Origin: Bacillota bacterium
Lineage (GTDB): Bacteria; Bacillota; UBA994
NCBI GenBank assembly: GCA_018333655.1
Contig: JAGXTJ010000028.1
Coordinates: forward strand, 1 to 40,975
DNA length: 40,975 nt
Direction: 5' to 3'
The position numbers and the translations under genes are program-made. The notes beneath the pieces are model-generated. The model saw only the letters and a program-made list of their open reading frames with translations. It was not told the DNA's origin and did not search any database. Positions within the stretch are counted from its first letter, which is position 1, and every line of letters starts with the position of its first letter. Below are positions 16,793 through 27,308 of the stretch, piece by piece.

Positions 16793-16981
16793 TTGAAGGA
16801 ACACATTACCCTAGGACAATTTCTCAAGGCACAAAATTTTATCTCGAGCGGCGGAGAAGCCAAGCACTTTCTTATTGAGCATGTGGTGCTGGTTAATCAA
16901 GAAAAAGAACAAAGGCGCGGGCGCAAACTTTACCCTGGAGATACCGTGCATATAGACCAACAAAGCTATACAATTACCTAG
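16793..16981 (+). CDS. yaaA: S4-like RNA-binding protein YaaA
   Basis: A 62-residue S4-domain protein (LGQFLKAQNFISSGGEAKHFL, V.VN.E.E.RRGRKLYPGD.V). The gene between dnaN and recF is constant in Bacillota. TTG at 16793 has AGGAG upstream. The family is linked to ribosome assembly, but its exact role is not settled. recF starts three bases after its stop. Confidence 0.92.
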   Translation: MKEHITLGQFLKAQNFISSGGEAKHFLIEHVVLVNQEKEQRRGRKLYPGDTVHIDQQSYTIT

Positions 16982-16983
16982 CT

Positions 16984-18093
16984 ATGTGGATTAGAGAAGT
17001 CACGCTTATTAATTTCCGCAATTACGCCAAGGAAACCATTGTTTTTTCGCCAGGCATTAACCTAATCATAGGGAGTAATGGTGAAGGCAAGACAAATCTC
17101 TTAGAGTCCATATTCTTACTAGCTACCACACGTTCTTATCGTCAGTCGCACGAAAGAGACATGGTGGCCTTAAGTTGTGATTCTTTTTATGTTTCAGGCG
17201 CGGCCACTTTAACGGGCGATATCAAGCATACTTTAGAGCTCGCTTACTCACAGGTGCAAAAAAAGAAACAAGTAAAAGTATCTGGTGTACCTGTTACTAG
17301 GCTCACGGACTTTATGGGGATACTCAATGTTGTCTTCTTCTCGCCAGAGGATTTAAACTTAGTAAAAGGGCCCAAGGGCCTGCGTCGTCGCTTTTTGGAC
17401 ATCCTTCTCTCGCAGATTGACAAACTGTATCTTTACACCCTGCAGCAATATACTCGCGTCCTCAAACAGCGCAATGAATGCCTTAAATCGATCCAGCGAG
17501 GCACAATGCGCACCACGGATTTAGCGCCCTGGAATGAGCAATTTGCCTCATTAGCCGAAAGAATAGTCAGGCGAAGAGCAGAAGCAGTGACGGAGATAGC
17601 CAAGTACTTCGCGGTGTATTCTCGAGCCATAAATCAAGGTAAAGAAATATTAGCTCTCGAATATATTAGCCAATTACTAAAAGTAAAAGACATTTTGTCT
17701 AATGTCAGCATTCATGAAGTACTACTAAAAAAACAACAAGAAGACATCGCACGAGGTCTCACCAGTGTAGGACCACACCGCGACGACCTGTTATTTACGA
17801 TTAACGGCCTACAGGCAGCAGAATATGCCTCGCAAGGGCAGCAACGCACCGCTGTGCTAGGCTTGAAAATGGCGGAATTAGAGTACATGTATAAAGTAAC
17901 AGGAGATTATCCGATACTACTTCTTGACGATGTTTTTTCGGAGTTAGATCAGTCGCGCCGTGAGCTGCTCTTGTCAACACTACATGGCAAGGTGCAGGCG
18001 CTAGTAACGGGCACAGAAGTGCCGGCGTTTAGTTTGTCACCTCTAGAAGCCTCTCCGCAACTTATCCGTGTACGACAAGGCAAGGTGATTTAG
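16984..18093 (+). CDS. recF: DNA replication and repair protein RecF
   Basis: A 369-residue SMC-like ATPase that helps load RecA at gaps with RecO and RecR. It has ITNFRNY-like LINFRNYAKE, Walker A GSNGEGKTNLLE (~30-41), the FSPEDL.LVKGPK segment, SVGPHRDD-type TSVGPHRDDLLF, and the Walker B ILLLDDVFSELD. Its stop overlaps the GTG start of remB. Confidence 0.97.
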   Translation: MWIREVTLINFRNYAKETIVFSPGINLIIGSNGEGKTNLLESIFLLATTRSYRQSHERDMVALSCDSFYVSGAATLTGDIKHTLELAYSQVQKKKQVKVSGVPVTRLTDFMGILNVVFFSPEDLNLVKGPKGLRRRFLDILLSQIDKLYLYTLQQYTRVLKQRNECLKSIQRGTMRTTDLAPWNEQFASLAERIVRRRAEAVTEIAKYFAVYSRAINQGKEILALEYISQLLKVKDILSNVSIHEVLLKKQQEDIARGLTSVGPHRDDLLFTINGLQAAEYASQGQQRTAVLGLKMAELEYMYKVTGDYPILLLDDVFSELDQSRRELLLSTLHGKVQALVTGTEVPAFSLSPLEASPQLIRVRQGKVI

Positions 18094-18356
18094 TGTATCT
18101 TCATCTAGGTGGCGAGGTCGTGGTCTCAAGTGCTGAAATTATAGGTGTTTTCGATATAAATATCGCCAAAAACCCCTCAACCAGAGACTTCCTTAAGCGA
18201 ACACAATCGAAAAATATGCATGTCACAGTGACCTTAGGACATGAAACAAAAGCTTTTGTGGTGACCAATGATAAGGTTTATCTTTCTCCTATTACTGGCG
18301 CCACTCTTCGTCGCCGCAGTATTAGCCTGTTAAACAGTATTCCACGTGAGCCGTGA
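18093..18356 (+). CDS. remB: DUF370 protein, RemB-like
   Basis: An 87-residue protein of the DUF370 family (YLHLGGEVVV...EIIGVFDI, TLR-type tail). It sits between recF and gyrB, as B. subtilis remB (yaaB) does. RemA/RemB proteins affect matrix gene regulation in Bacillus; in other species the role is less clear. The GTG start overlaps the recF stop (TAGTG). Confidence 0.9.
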   Translation: MYLHLGGEVVVSSAEIIGVFDINIAKNPSTRDFLKRTQSKNMHVTVTLGHETKAFVVTNDKVYLSPITGATLRRRSISLLNSIPREP

Positions 18357-18373
18357 GAAATCACGGTTTTTCT
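18349..18373 (+). terminator. Intrinsic terminator after remB
   Basis: Arms CCGTGA (18351-18356) and TCACGG (18361-18366) with a GAAA loop, extendable by two pairs, are followed by TTTTTCT. The remB stop codon is part of the left arm. It separates the dnaA-remB unit from gyrB. Confidence 0.8.
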
Positions 18374-18396
18374 CTGCACAGAAGGTAAATGTTTGA

Positions 18397-20346
<1,950 letters not shown>

Positions 20347-20359
20347 GGAGGTGGCTGGT

Positions 20360-22804
20360 ATGGACTACACCCATGGAAGAATAGAACAGATCAAAATCGA
20401 AAGCGAAGTAAAGAAATCTTATATTAACTATGCGATGAGTGTTATTGTTTCACGCGCCTTACCCGACGTCAGAGATGGTCTTAAACCGGCACATCGGCGC
20501 ATTCTCTATGCCATGCATGAGATGGGTTTTACGCCCGATAAGGCCTACAAAAAAAGTGCGCGTATCGTGGGTGAAGTGCTTGGTAAGTACCACCCCCATG
20601 GTGATATGGTTATATACGACACCATGGTGCGGCTCGTGCAGACTTTCTCTTCGCGCTACCCACTGATAGATGGACATGGTAATTTTGGCTCTATCGATGG
20701 CGATTCAGCCGCGGCCATGCGCTACACCGAAGCACGTCTAGATCCGCTGGCTATGGATATGCTAGATGAACTAGACAAGAAAACAGTCAATATGGGCCCT
20801 AATTTTGACGACACCCTGGAACAACCTTTAGTGCTGCCAGCGAGATTTCCCAATCTATTGGCCAATGGAACTTCTGGCATCGCGGTAGCCATGGCTTCGA
20901 ACATACCGCCGCACAATCTTAGCGAACTCATCGACGCCGTTACTGCCCTGATTGACCGCCCAGAAATGACTGTGCATGAGCTCGCAGAGCATGTTAAGGG
21001 GCCCGATTTCCCGACAGGCGGGCTCATTCTCGGGCGCGAAGGTTTTATGCAAGCCTACGAAACAGGCAGGGGCTCCGTTCGCATACGTTCTAAGACCCGC
21101 CTTGAGAAAATGAATAACGGCAAAACGAGGATTATCGTCAGTGAAATACCCTACCAGGTCAATAAGGCAAAAATGATCGAGCGCATTGCCGAACTAGTCA
21201 GAGACAAGCAGATTGACGGCATTACCGACTTGCGCGACGAGAGTGATCGCGATGGCATCAGGGTGGTCATTGAGCTTAGGCGCGACGCGCAGAGTGAGGT
21301 TATTCTTAAACAGCTGTTCAAGCACAGCCAAATGGAGACTACCTTTGGGGTCAATATGTTGTCCTTAGTTGACGGACAGCCGAAAACACTGACTCTCAAG
21401 GAGATGCTCTACTACTTTGTCGAGCACCAAAAAGACGTGGTTACACGGAGAACGCAATTCGACTTAGACAAAGCTGAAGCGCGAGCACACATACTGGCTG
21501 GGTTACGCCGTGCCCTTGACTTTATCGACGCCATTATTGCTTTAATTCGCGCTTCGCTTAGTACGGAAGAGGCCAAGAAGGGTTTAATGGAACAATTTAC
21601 CTTCTCGGATAAGCAAGCACAAGCGATTCTAGATATGCGACTCGCTCGCCTTACCGGACTAGAGCGCAATAAACTAGAGGACGAGGAACGTGAGGTTCTA
21701 GCTCTTATCGCGGAGCTAAGAAAGATTCTAGGTGACGAAGCAGTGCTCCTTGAGATTATAAAAAGTGAGATTGCCGAAATTAAAAAACGCCACGGTGATC
21801 CGCGACGCTCTGAAGTGGTAGAAGCCCTTGGGGATGTCGGCGCCCTAGACTTAATTGCGGAAGAAGATGTAGTCGTCACCTTAACACACCAAGGGTATAT
21901 CAAGCGCCTGCCACTAGAAACATACCGCAGCCAGCGTCGCGGGGGCCGAGGTATAACTGCTATGGGTACACGTGAGGAAGACTTTGTCGAAAATCTATTC
22001 ATCACTACCACGCATCACTACCTCTACTTTTTAACCAACAAAGGAAAGATATATCGCACCAAGGTGCATGAAATACCAGAAGCGAGCCGCCAAGCACGCG
22101 GGCTAGCCCTTGTTAACCTTATCTCTTTAGAGGCTAAGGAGAAAATTACGGCGGTTATTCCTGTGCGTGAGGCCTCGGGCGAGGAAGAATATCTGTTTAT
22201 GGCGACAAGACAAGGCATGGTCAAGAAAACCCTCCTTGCGGAGTACGCGAGCATGCGCAGCAATGGCATCATAGGCATTTCTTTGCGCGAGGGCGACGAA
22301 CTCATCTCTGTGCGTCTAACTAATGGCCAGCAAGAAGTAGTACTCGGCACACGTATGGGCATGGCCATCAGGTTCGACGAGAAAGATGTGCGACCGATGG
22401 GACGCGATACCCAAGGCGTCAAGGGCATAGAACTCGACCAGGGCGATTACTGTATTGGCATGGATATAGTCAGAGAAGGGGTAGACATTCTGGTCGTAAC
22501 ACAGAATGGTTTTGGCAAACGCTCGGCCATCGAGGAGTACCGCAAGCAGACACGCGGCGGCAAGGGGATTCGCACCGTCAAGATGAGCGAAAGAAATGGT
22601 CAAGTAGTTTGCTTGCGAGCCGTCAATTCTGAAGATGACTTGATGGTTATCACCGAGCAAGGCATTATCATTCGCATGGATATGAGAAGTATTTCGCAAC
22701 TAGGACGTTCTACCCAAGGGGTCACCATTATTCGGCTTGACCAAGGCGATTCCGTCGTGGCCATTGCGCGGGTTGTGCAAAAAGCCGAAGTGCAAGAGCA
22801 GTAG
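20360..22804 (+). CDS. gyrA: DNA gyrase subunit A
   Basis: The cleavage-rejoining subunit (814 residues). The active Tyr is in [10 protein letters not shown] at residue 122, the same number as in E. coli. The GyrA box QRRGGRG, needed for DNA wrapping, is present, so this is gyrase rather than topoisomerase IV. ATG 20360 is preferred over GTG 20351 because AAGGAGG (20345-20351) lies nine bases upstream. In the quinolone-determining region the usual HPHGDSAVYD-type motif reads [10 protein letters not shown]: position 83 is Met and 84 is Val. The gene ends one base before the convergent DUF3147 gene, with no terminator in between. Confidence 0.98.
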   Translation: MDYTHGRIEQIKIESEVKKSYINYAMSVIVSRALPDVRDGLKPAHRRILYAMHEMGFTPDKAYKKSARIVGEVLGKYHPHGDMVIYDTMVRLVQTFSSRYPLIDGHGNFGSIDGDSAAAMRYTEARLDPLAMDMLDELDKKTVNMGPNFDDTLEQPLVLPARFPNLLANGTSGIAVAMASNIPPHNLSELIDAVTALIDRPEMTVHELAEHVKGPDFPTGGLILGREGFMQAYETGRGSVRIRSKTRLEKMNNGKTRIIVSEIPYQVNKAKMIERIAELVRDKQIDGITDLRDESDRDGIRVVIELRRDAQSEVILKQLFKHSQMETTFGVNMLSLVDGQPKTLTLKEMLYYFVEHQKDVVTRRTQFDLDKAEARAHILAGLRRALDFIDAIIALIRASLSTEEAKKGLMEQFTFSDKQAQAILDMRLARLTGLERNKLEDEEREVLALIAELRKILGDEAVLLEIIKSEIAEIKKRHGDPRRSEVVEALGDVGALDLIAEEDVVVTLTHQGYIKRLPLETYRSQRRGGRGITAMGTREEDFVENLFITTTHHYLYFLTNKGKIYRTKVHEIPEASRQARGLALVNLISLEAKEKITAVIPVREASGEEEYLFMATRQGMVKKTLLAEYASMRSNGIIGISLREGDELISVRLTNGQQEVVLGTRMGMAIRFDEKDVRPMGRDTQGVKGIELDQGDYCIGMDIVREGVDILVVTQNGFGKRSAIEEYRKQTRGGKGIRTVKMSERNGQVVCLRAVNSEDDLMVITEQGIIIRMDMRSISQLGRSTQGVTIIRLDQGDSVVAIARVVQKAEVQEQ

Positions 22805-22805
22805 T

Positions 22806-23153
22806 CTAAATTTTGATGCCCAAGCGTCCCAGCAGGTTGACGTACAGTGCGTATGTAGCAGCCATGACGCCGCAAGCTATAAAGAGAGAGCTAAAAAAAC
22901 CGAGATTGCGCCTCAGGAGAAACTGTAAGGCAATAAAGAAGATGAGAGAAGGCAGTATAATCCAGCTAATGCCCTGGGAGAGAGCGATGACCTTGTTTAC
23001 ATCTTTGGTATCAGTGTAGAGCCAGACCATGGCTAAAATTGAGGTCAGAGGAAGCGAGGCAATAATCGCTCCTAGCATGGGGAGGCGTTTGCTGGCGGTA
23101 GAGATGGAAGCTACTAGCAGAGCAGAAACAAGCGTCTTTATCACAAATTGCAC
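22806..23153 (-). CDS. DUF3147 membrane protein
   Basis: A 115-residue protein with four predicted membrane segments (residues ~5-20, ~28-46, ~57-80, ~88-110), matching the small DUF3147 family. It has only one Cys and no visible metal-binding motif. It lies 21 bases downstream of a CsoR-type repressor gene on the same strand, so the two very likely form an operon controlled by the palindrome upstream of the repressor. The function is unknown. Confidence 0.82.
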   Translation of the reverse strand: MQFVIKTLVSALLVASISTASKRLPMLGAIIASLPLTSILAMVWLYTDTKDVNKVIALSQGISWIILPSLIFFIALQFLLRRNLGFFSSLFIACGVMAATYALYVNLLGRLGIKI

Positions 23154-23174
23154 TGTTCTATCTCCTTATCTTTG

Positions 23175-23471
23175 CTAATGTCTACCCTCTAAGCGCTTGG
23201 TGTTTGTGCCCACGTATTTATCAATAGCGTCAAACAGCTTTTCTAGAACCTCATGCTTTTCCTCGCCGAGAGATTCCACTAGACAGTGGCTAATGTGGTC
23301 TTCAAGGATAACTTTACTGACACTGTTGAGGGCAGCGATTACCGCAGAAATTTGCACCAGGATATCACTACAATCGCGCCCTTCTTCTGCCATCTTCCTT
23401 ACTGCTTCAAGGTGTCCACTAGCACGCGCCAATCGGTTAACAACATTCTTGTTCTGGGTATGTTTATCCAT
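23175..23471 (-). CDS. csoR: CsoR-family metal-sensing repressor
   Basis: A 98-residue all-helical DUF156 repressor. It has RLARASGHLEAVRKM and the Cys34-His59-Cys63 set, with the same spacing (25 and 4) as the Cu(I) ligands Cys36/His61/Cys65 of Mycobacterium CsoR. This favours copper over the nickel/cobalt (RcnR) or persulfide (CstR) subtypes. ATG 23471 follows GGAGG. No copper ATPase or CopZ is adjacent; the only co-transcribed gene is DUF3147. Confidence 0.88.
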   Translation of the reverse strand: MDKHTQNKNVVNRLARASGHLEAVRKMAEEGRDCSDILVQISAVIAALNSVSKVILEDHISHCLVESLGEEKHEVLEKLFDAIDKYVGTNTKRLEGRH

Positions 23472-23486
23472 TAGGCAACCTCCTTC

Positions 23487-23509
23487 AATATCCCCCTTTG
23501 GGGGATATT
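23487..23509. promoter_or_regulatory. Palindromic operator of the csoR unit
   Basis: Two perfect 10-bp arms, AATATCCCCC and GGGGGATATT, surround TTT. A GC-rich core with AT-rich flanks is typical of CsoR-family operators. The site lies immediately downstream of the promoter, so bound repressor would block transcription (autoregulation). Confidence 0.78.
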
Positions 23510-23517
23510 TTTACCTC

Positions 23518-23546
23518 ATTGTACCCAAACTCATGCTGTTTGTCTA
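23518..23546 (-). promoter_or_regulatory. Promoter of csoR-DUF3147
   Basis: On the minus strand TAGACA (23541-23546) and TACAAT (23518-23523) are 17 bases apart, close to the sigma-A consensus. The start of transcription would fall just before the palindrome. The promoter lies inside and just beyond the 3' end of the neighbouring glycosyltransferase gene. Confidence 0.7.
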
Positions 23547-23554
23547 CTTAGTCC

Positions 23555-25525
23555 TCATTCACGAGTACGAGGTGTCTTAGTCCAGGTGGTGGGCGAACGC
23601 CCAATCACTTTGAGGAGCATGGCACTAGTATAGGGTACCGGAAAAAAGAAAGCGGCCAGCGGCAAGAAGCAGAGCTCGGCAGCAACACCTAGGTGGCCGT
23701 ACCAAGCAATAGGGCGACTAGTCTGGTCAAGATGACTGCGGTAACGAAAGAAGGCGTAGAAGGTAAAACTGATATAGACTAAGCTCAAAAAGTTCAGCAT
23801 GGTGCGCATAAAGGGTGGCAGTATAGAAGGGTCGACATTTCCCGTCAGATAAAGAAACAGCATGGTCGGGGGGAGTAAGGTGACGGACTGGTAAAAGATC
23901 CACTCATAAGGTCCTTTGATGGACAATTGACGCAGAAGCTGTTCTCTCCGGCCTACAGGACCGACCTGATTACGGCGGATTTTGTCCATTACTTGCAGGT
24001 GCCCGGCCCCCCAGCGCAATCTTTGCCGGTAGAAGGAGAGAAAGCTAGGAGGAGTTTGCTCACTACTGGCATACGGTAGGTAATCTGGCCAAGCTCCTGT
24101 AGAGAGATATGCTCTCGTGCCCAGCTCCAGGTCCTCAGTCAGCGACTCATGGTCATAGCCCCCGAGAGCCATTAGGAGTTTGTAGTCCACATATAAATTG
24201 GTGCCACCTACAAACGGTAGGCGCCGAAAGACCACTGGCAAGTACCAATCATGGGCTACAGCCTGGTAAAGAGAGGCAATCTTACTAAAGGGCCCCATTT
24301 CGTAAAAGTTGCGGACCTGAAAAACAGGCCCTTGCCAAATTTTAGTATGATCATTTCCGGTCAGCTTCTTGTAGGCAACATACAAAAGTACATCAGCCTG
24401 CGGCCTGCTTTCAGCATCATAAAAGCCGCAAATTGTGGTCTCCCGTGAGACGGCTCGCGAGAGGGCATAGTTTAAGGCGCGACCCTTAGTAGAAGGCACA
24501 GCCACACCTAGCAGGCGGCCCGGCATAAGCCCATCATAGTCATGCGGCACATCGATATGTTTAAGTACGGGGTGAGTCTCCTGTCGTTCATCTAGCACCC
24601 TAGCCACGATGGTTTGCGTGGTCGGAAAACAGTAGGGGTACAGATTGTGTAGTAAGTCGTGCACTTTGTCCTCGCGTAGTACCTCACGCAAGGCGGAAAA
24701 CATTCCTTGCGTGACGATATTAGTAAAGCTGGCTAAGATATCCTGTGTCACTTTATGACCCGCCTGAGCAGTATATTTAATGGCAGTATGCAGCAGTCTC
24801 AGGTGAGAATCACCTGAGAGCTTGGCATAGGCGGCGATGATAGGCAGGGCCAAGCAGAGATACTTGGGGTAGATACGCGCAATCTCTACGTCCGCACTAT
24901 CGGGATAGGCGCGCCGCAAGAGACAGTAGACGCGGCCGATATGTAAACGGCCGCCACTAGAAATTAGTTCGGTGGCCAGCGTCGAGATAAGCTCGCGCAT
25001 CAGCCATCTAGGATAGTTGGCTAGCTCGGCAGGAGAGAGAGACGCGTGGTCTTTGAATTCTGCCGCATAGTACTCCGTAAGCGCTAGCTCGCTCAGAACA
25101 TGCAGGGCCAGACAACGCTCGGCATTGCCCTGTGGACCGGCCAAGCCATGCTTCTCTCCGTTTAAAAAAGCTAAGGTCTTGGCCAAAATATCGGCCTGCA
25201 GGCGCAAAGCGTCTAAAGACTCTTTCTCATCGGTTACCACTATCACTTCGTAAGCATTTTTGGGATAATTGAGCTTGAGCATGTGCTTAAGGGTCTTTTC
25301 GATTACTTGGGCTTCATTGCGGGCCGGAATCAGAATAGAAAAGAAGGGCAGCAACTGCTGGCTGGTAGTGCTTAATTCAACTAGGCTGGGGATCGATACG
25401 CTAGGTCGCACGCGCCAGTATCGCGCTTCAGCATAGCGTTTCCAGAGAAAGAAACGGCTGAACATGAGAAAAAGAAGCACATAGATAGCGACCGCGATTA
25501 AATAAATGTGTTGGGGCGTTGTCAA
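23555..25525 (-). CDS. Family 2 glycosyltransferase with large helical insertion
   Basis: A 656-residue membrane-anchored glycosyltransferase, processive/cellulose-synthase-like type. It has an N-terminal membrane helix (~6-24), the GT-A start FFSILIPARNE, Asp99 in VVTDE, the second Asp motif FYDAESRPQ (~368-376), FVGGTNL, the TED motif (463-465) and QRLRW (501-505), followed by C-terminal membrane helices. Between VVTDE and GRLLGVAVPSTKGRALNYAL lies an insertion of roughly 215 mostly helical residues (~110-325) not expected in the minimal GT-A fold. The sugar donor and product are unknown. It is transcribed against replication and stands alone. Confidence 0.85.
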   Translation of the reverse strand: MTTPQHIYLIAVAIYVLLFLMFSRFFLWKRYAEARYWRVRPSVSIPSLVELSTTSQQLLPFFSILIPARNEAQVIEKTLKHMLKLNYPKNAYEVIVVTDEKESLDALRLQADILAKTLAFLNGEKHGLAGPQGNAERCLALHVLSELALTEYYAAEFKDHASLSPAELANYPRWLMRELISTLATELISSGGRLHIGRVYCLLRRAYPDSADVEIARIYPKYLCLALPIIAAYAKLSGDSHLRLLHTAIKYTAQAGHKVTQDILASFTNIVTQGMFSALREVLREDKVHDLLHNLYPYCFPTTQTIVARVLDERQETHPVLKHIDVPHDYDGLMPGRLLGVAVPSTKGRALNYALSRAVSRETTICGFYDAESRPQADVLLYVAYKKLTGNDHTKIWQGPVFQVRNFYEMGPFSKIASLYQAVAHDWYLPVVFRRLPFVGGTNLYVDYKLLMALGGYDHESLTEDLELGTRAYLSTGAWPDYLPYASSEQTPPSFLSFYRQRLRWGAGHLQVMDKIRRNQVGPVGRREQLLRQLSIKGPYEWIFYQSVTLLPPTMLFLYLTGNVDPSILPPFMRTMLNFLSLVYISFTFYAFFRYRSHLDQTSRPIAWYGHLGVAAELCFLPLAAFFFPVPYTSAMLLKVIGRSPTTWTKTPRTRE

Positions 25526-25623
25526 TTCCTCTCACCTCTACCCGGAGTTATCCGTTCTTTAGTGTGTGAAAGAGTAATTGACAATATCCTAATCCAGAGA
25601 AACTAAGTAAGGAGATGAAGTAC

Positions 25624-26688
25624 ATGAGTACTCCACGGCTGTTGGTTGACAGGGAGATAGTAGAGCGCAATATCAGAGAGATGCAGGATTTGGCAACGTC
25701 TCGGCGTATTAAGCTGCGCCCCCACATCAAGGCCCATAAATGCCTCGAAATCATGAACATGCAACTTAAAGCCGGGAGTAGCGGCATCACAGTGGCGAAA
25801 CTAGGTGAAGCCGAAACCATGCACAAGGGCGGCGCGCAAGATATTTTTGTGGCCTATCCCCTCGTTGGGGAAGAAAAACTAGACCGGCTTGTCGCTCTTG
25901 CGCAAGTGGCAGAGGTGACAGTCGCGGTAGATAACCTAGAGGTGGCAGAGCGCATGGCAGAGCGCTTTACTGACACCAGGCCAATTGGGGTGCTCATTGA
26001 AGTAGATAGCGGGCTAAAACGCTGTGGCGTCCTGCCAGATGAGGCTGTCGACCTCGCCCGTGCGCTCTTGGCGGTGCCAAACCTGAAGTTAAAAGGGGTT
26101 TTCACTCATGCCGGACAAGTCTATGGAGCTACGCCCGAAAAGGTACATGAAATAGGTCTTATGGAGGCGCACACGGTAGTAGCGGTGCGCGATGCCCTAG
26201 AAAAGTACGATATAACTATTGAGACGGTCAGCACAGGCTCTACCCCCACCGCCAAGCACAATGTTGAAGTGGCGGGTGTCACTGAGATTCGCCCCGGCAA
26301 CTACGTGTGGAACGATGCCATCCAGGTAGGGCTCGGCGTCGCCCGTCTTTCGCAGTGCGCGTTGACTGTAGAAGCCACTGTCGTCAGCTCACCTATGCCG
26401 GGTCGCCTTGTTATTGACGCGGGCAGTAAGGTGCTAGGCTTAGATAAGGGGGCGCATGGTCTTAGCATAGTCACAGGCTATGGTCGCATTATCGGATGGC
26501 CAGAGCTTACCATTGAGCGACTATCTGAAGAACATGGGGTGGTCACTTTTCTAGGCGCAGCTCCCGCCATCGGCCAGAAAGTGCGGATTGTTCCCAACCA
26601 TGCCTGTGTAGTGGTAAACTTAGCAGAGGCGCTGTGGGTAAACGACCGCGAGTATTGGTCAGTTGCGGCGCGTGGTCGCTCGGACTAG
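25624..26688 (+). CDS. DSD1/D-threonine aldolase-like PLP enzyme (alanine racemase fold)
   Basis: A 354-residue fold-type III PLP enzyme. The N-terminal TIM-barrel has the Schiff-base lysine in RPHIKAHK, and GVLIEVDSGLKRCGV and VSTGSTPT follow. The C-terminal domain has the NHAC (His-x-Cys) zinc ligands shared by eukaryotic-type D-serine dehydratase and D-threonine aldolase. It probably acts on a D-hydroxy-amino acid; the substrate cannot be told apart by eye. ATG 25624 is chosen because AAGGAG lies nine bases upstream; ATG 25615 abuts the ribosome site. A TTGACA hexamer (25578-25583) could be its -35, but the -10 is weak. Confidence 0.87.
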   Translation: MSTPRLLVDREIVERNIREMQDLATSRRIKLRPHIKAHKCLEIMNMQLKAGSSGITVAKLGEAETMHKGGAQDIFVAYPLVGEEKLDRLVALAQVAEVTVAVDNLEVAERMAERFTDTRPIGVLIEVDSGLKRCGVLPDEAVDLARALLAVPNLKLKGVFTHAGQVYGATPEKVHEIGLMEAHTVVAVRDALEKYDITIETVSTGSTPTAKHNVEVAGVTEIRPGNYVWNDAIQVGLGVARLSQCALTVEATVVSSPMPGRLVIDAGSKVLGLDKGAHGLSIVTGYGRIIGWPELTIERLSEEHGVVTFLGAAPAIGQKVRIVPNHACVVVNLAEALWVNDREYWSVAARGRSD

Positions 26689-26733
26689 TCTAAGCAGTAA
26701 TTTAACGCATACTTATGGGCAAGGGGGATGCAG

Positions 26734-27225
26734 GTGGTCATTACAGAAACGCAACTGATTATTATAGGGGCTGTAGTAGGCGTAGTCGCCATTTTGGCGC
26801 TACTAGTAGCAGCATATGCTTGGCATGAGTTCGCGAAGGTGCGGCGCATGTACCGCGTCTTTATGACGGGAGTCGATAAAGGCAATCTCGAGCAAGGCTT
26901 ACTAGGCTTAGCCGCGAGAATAGAAAACTTGACCAGTGATAGTCAAATTCAGGGCAAGGAGCTGCGCGAGCTAGAGCGCAGGCTGTCGTTCGCCATACAG
27001 CGCGTGGGCATGGTCAAGTTCAACGCCTTTAACGATGTGGGCGGCGAGATGAGCTTTGCTATCGCCCTCCTAGATGCCGCAGGCAGTGGTATCGTGGTCA
27101 GTTCGATCTACGGACGTGCGGAGGCAAGAGTTTATGCTAAATCAGTAGAGAAGCGGGTAGCGACAAGCGCCCTGAGTGCCGAGGAAAGCAAGGCCATTGA
27201 CGAAGCCATGCAAACTCGTAAATAG
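26734..27225 (+). CDS. DUF4446 membrane-anchored protein
   Basis: A ~163-residue protein with one N-terminal membrane helix (~8-30), a coiled-coil-like helical stretch, and the DUF4446 core QRVGMVKFNAFNDVGGEMSFA. The family is common in Clostridia near the parAB/origin region; the function is unknown. GTG 26734 has AAGGGGG six bases upstream; ATG 26728 abuts that site, so the later start is preferred. It is followed by the M23 peptidase and bactofilin genes. Confidence 0.85.
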   Translation: MVITETQLIIIGAVVGVVAILALLVAAYAWHEFAKVRRMYRVFMTGVDKGNLEQGLLGLAARIENLTSDSQIQGKELRELERRLSFAIQRVGMVKFNAFNDVGGEMSFAIALLDAAGSGIVVSSIYGRAEARVYAKSVEKRVATSALSAEESKAIDEAMQTRK

Positions 27226-27308
27226 TTGATGCAAAAGAAGAGCTATTGGCAGGAGAATATGATAGCCTTAGAGAAAAGTCTTCTTTGCGCGATTGGAGGT
27301 TTGGTGAC

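Noticed and set aside
18340-18350. Second parS site (CCACGTGAG)
   Set aside because: Only the CACGTG core matches; the flanking arms are not palindromic.
23287-23300. Persulfide sensor (CstR) identity for the DUF156 repressor
   Set aside because: CstR lacks the His of the metal triad; this protein has Cys34, His59 and Cys63 with copper-type spacing.
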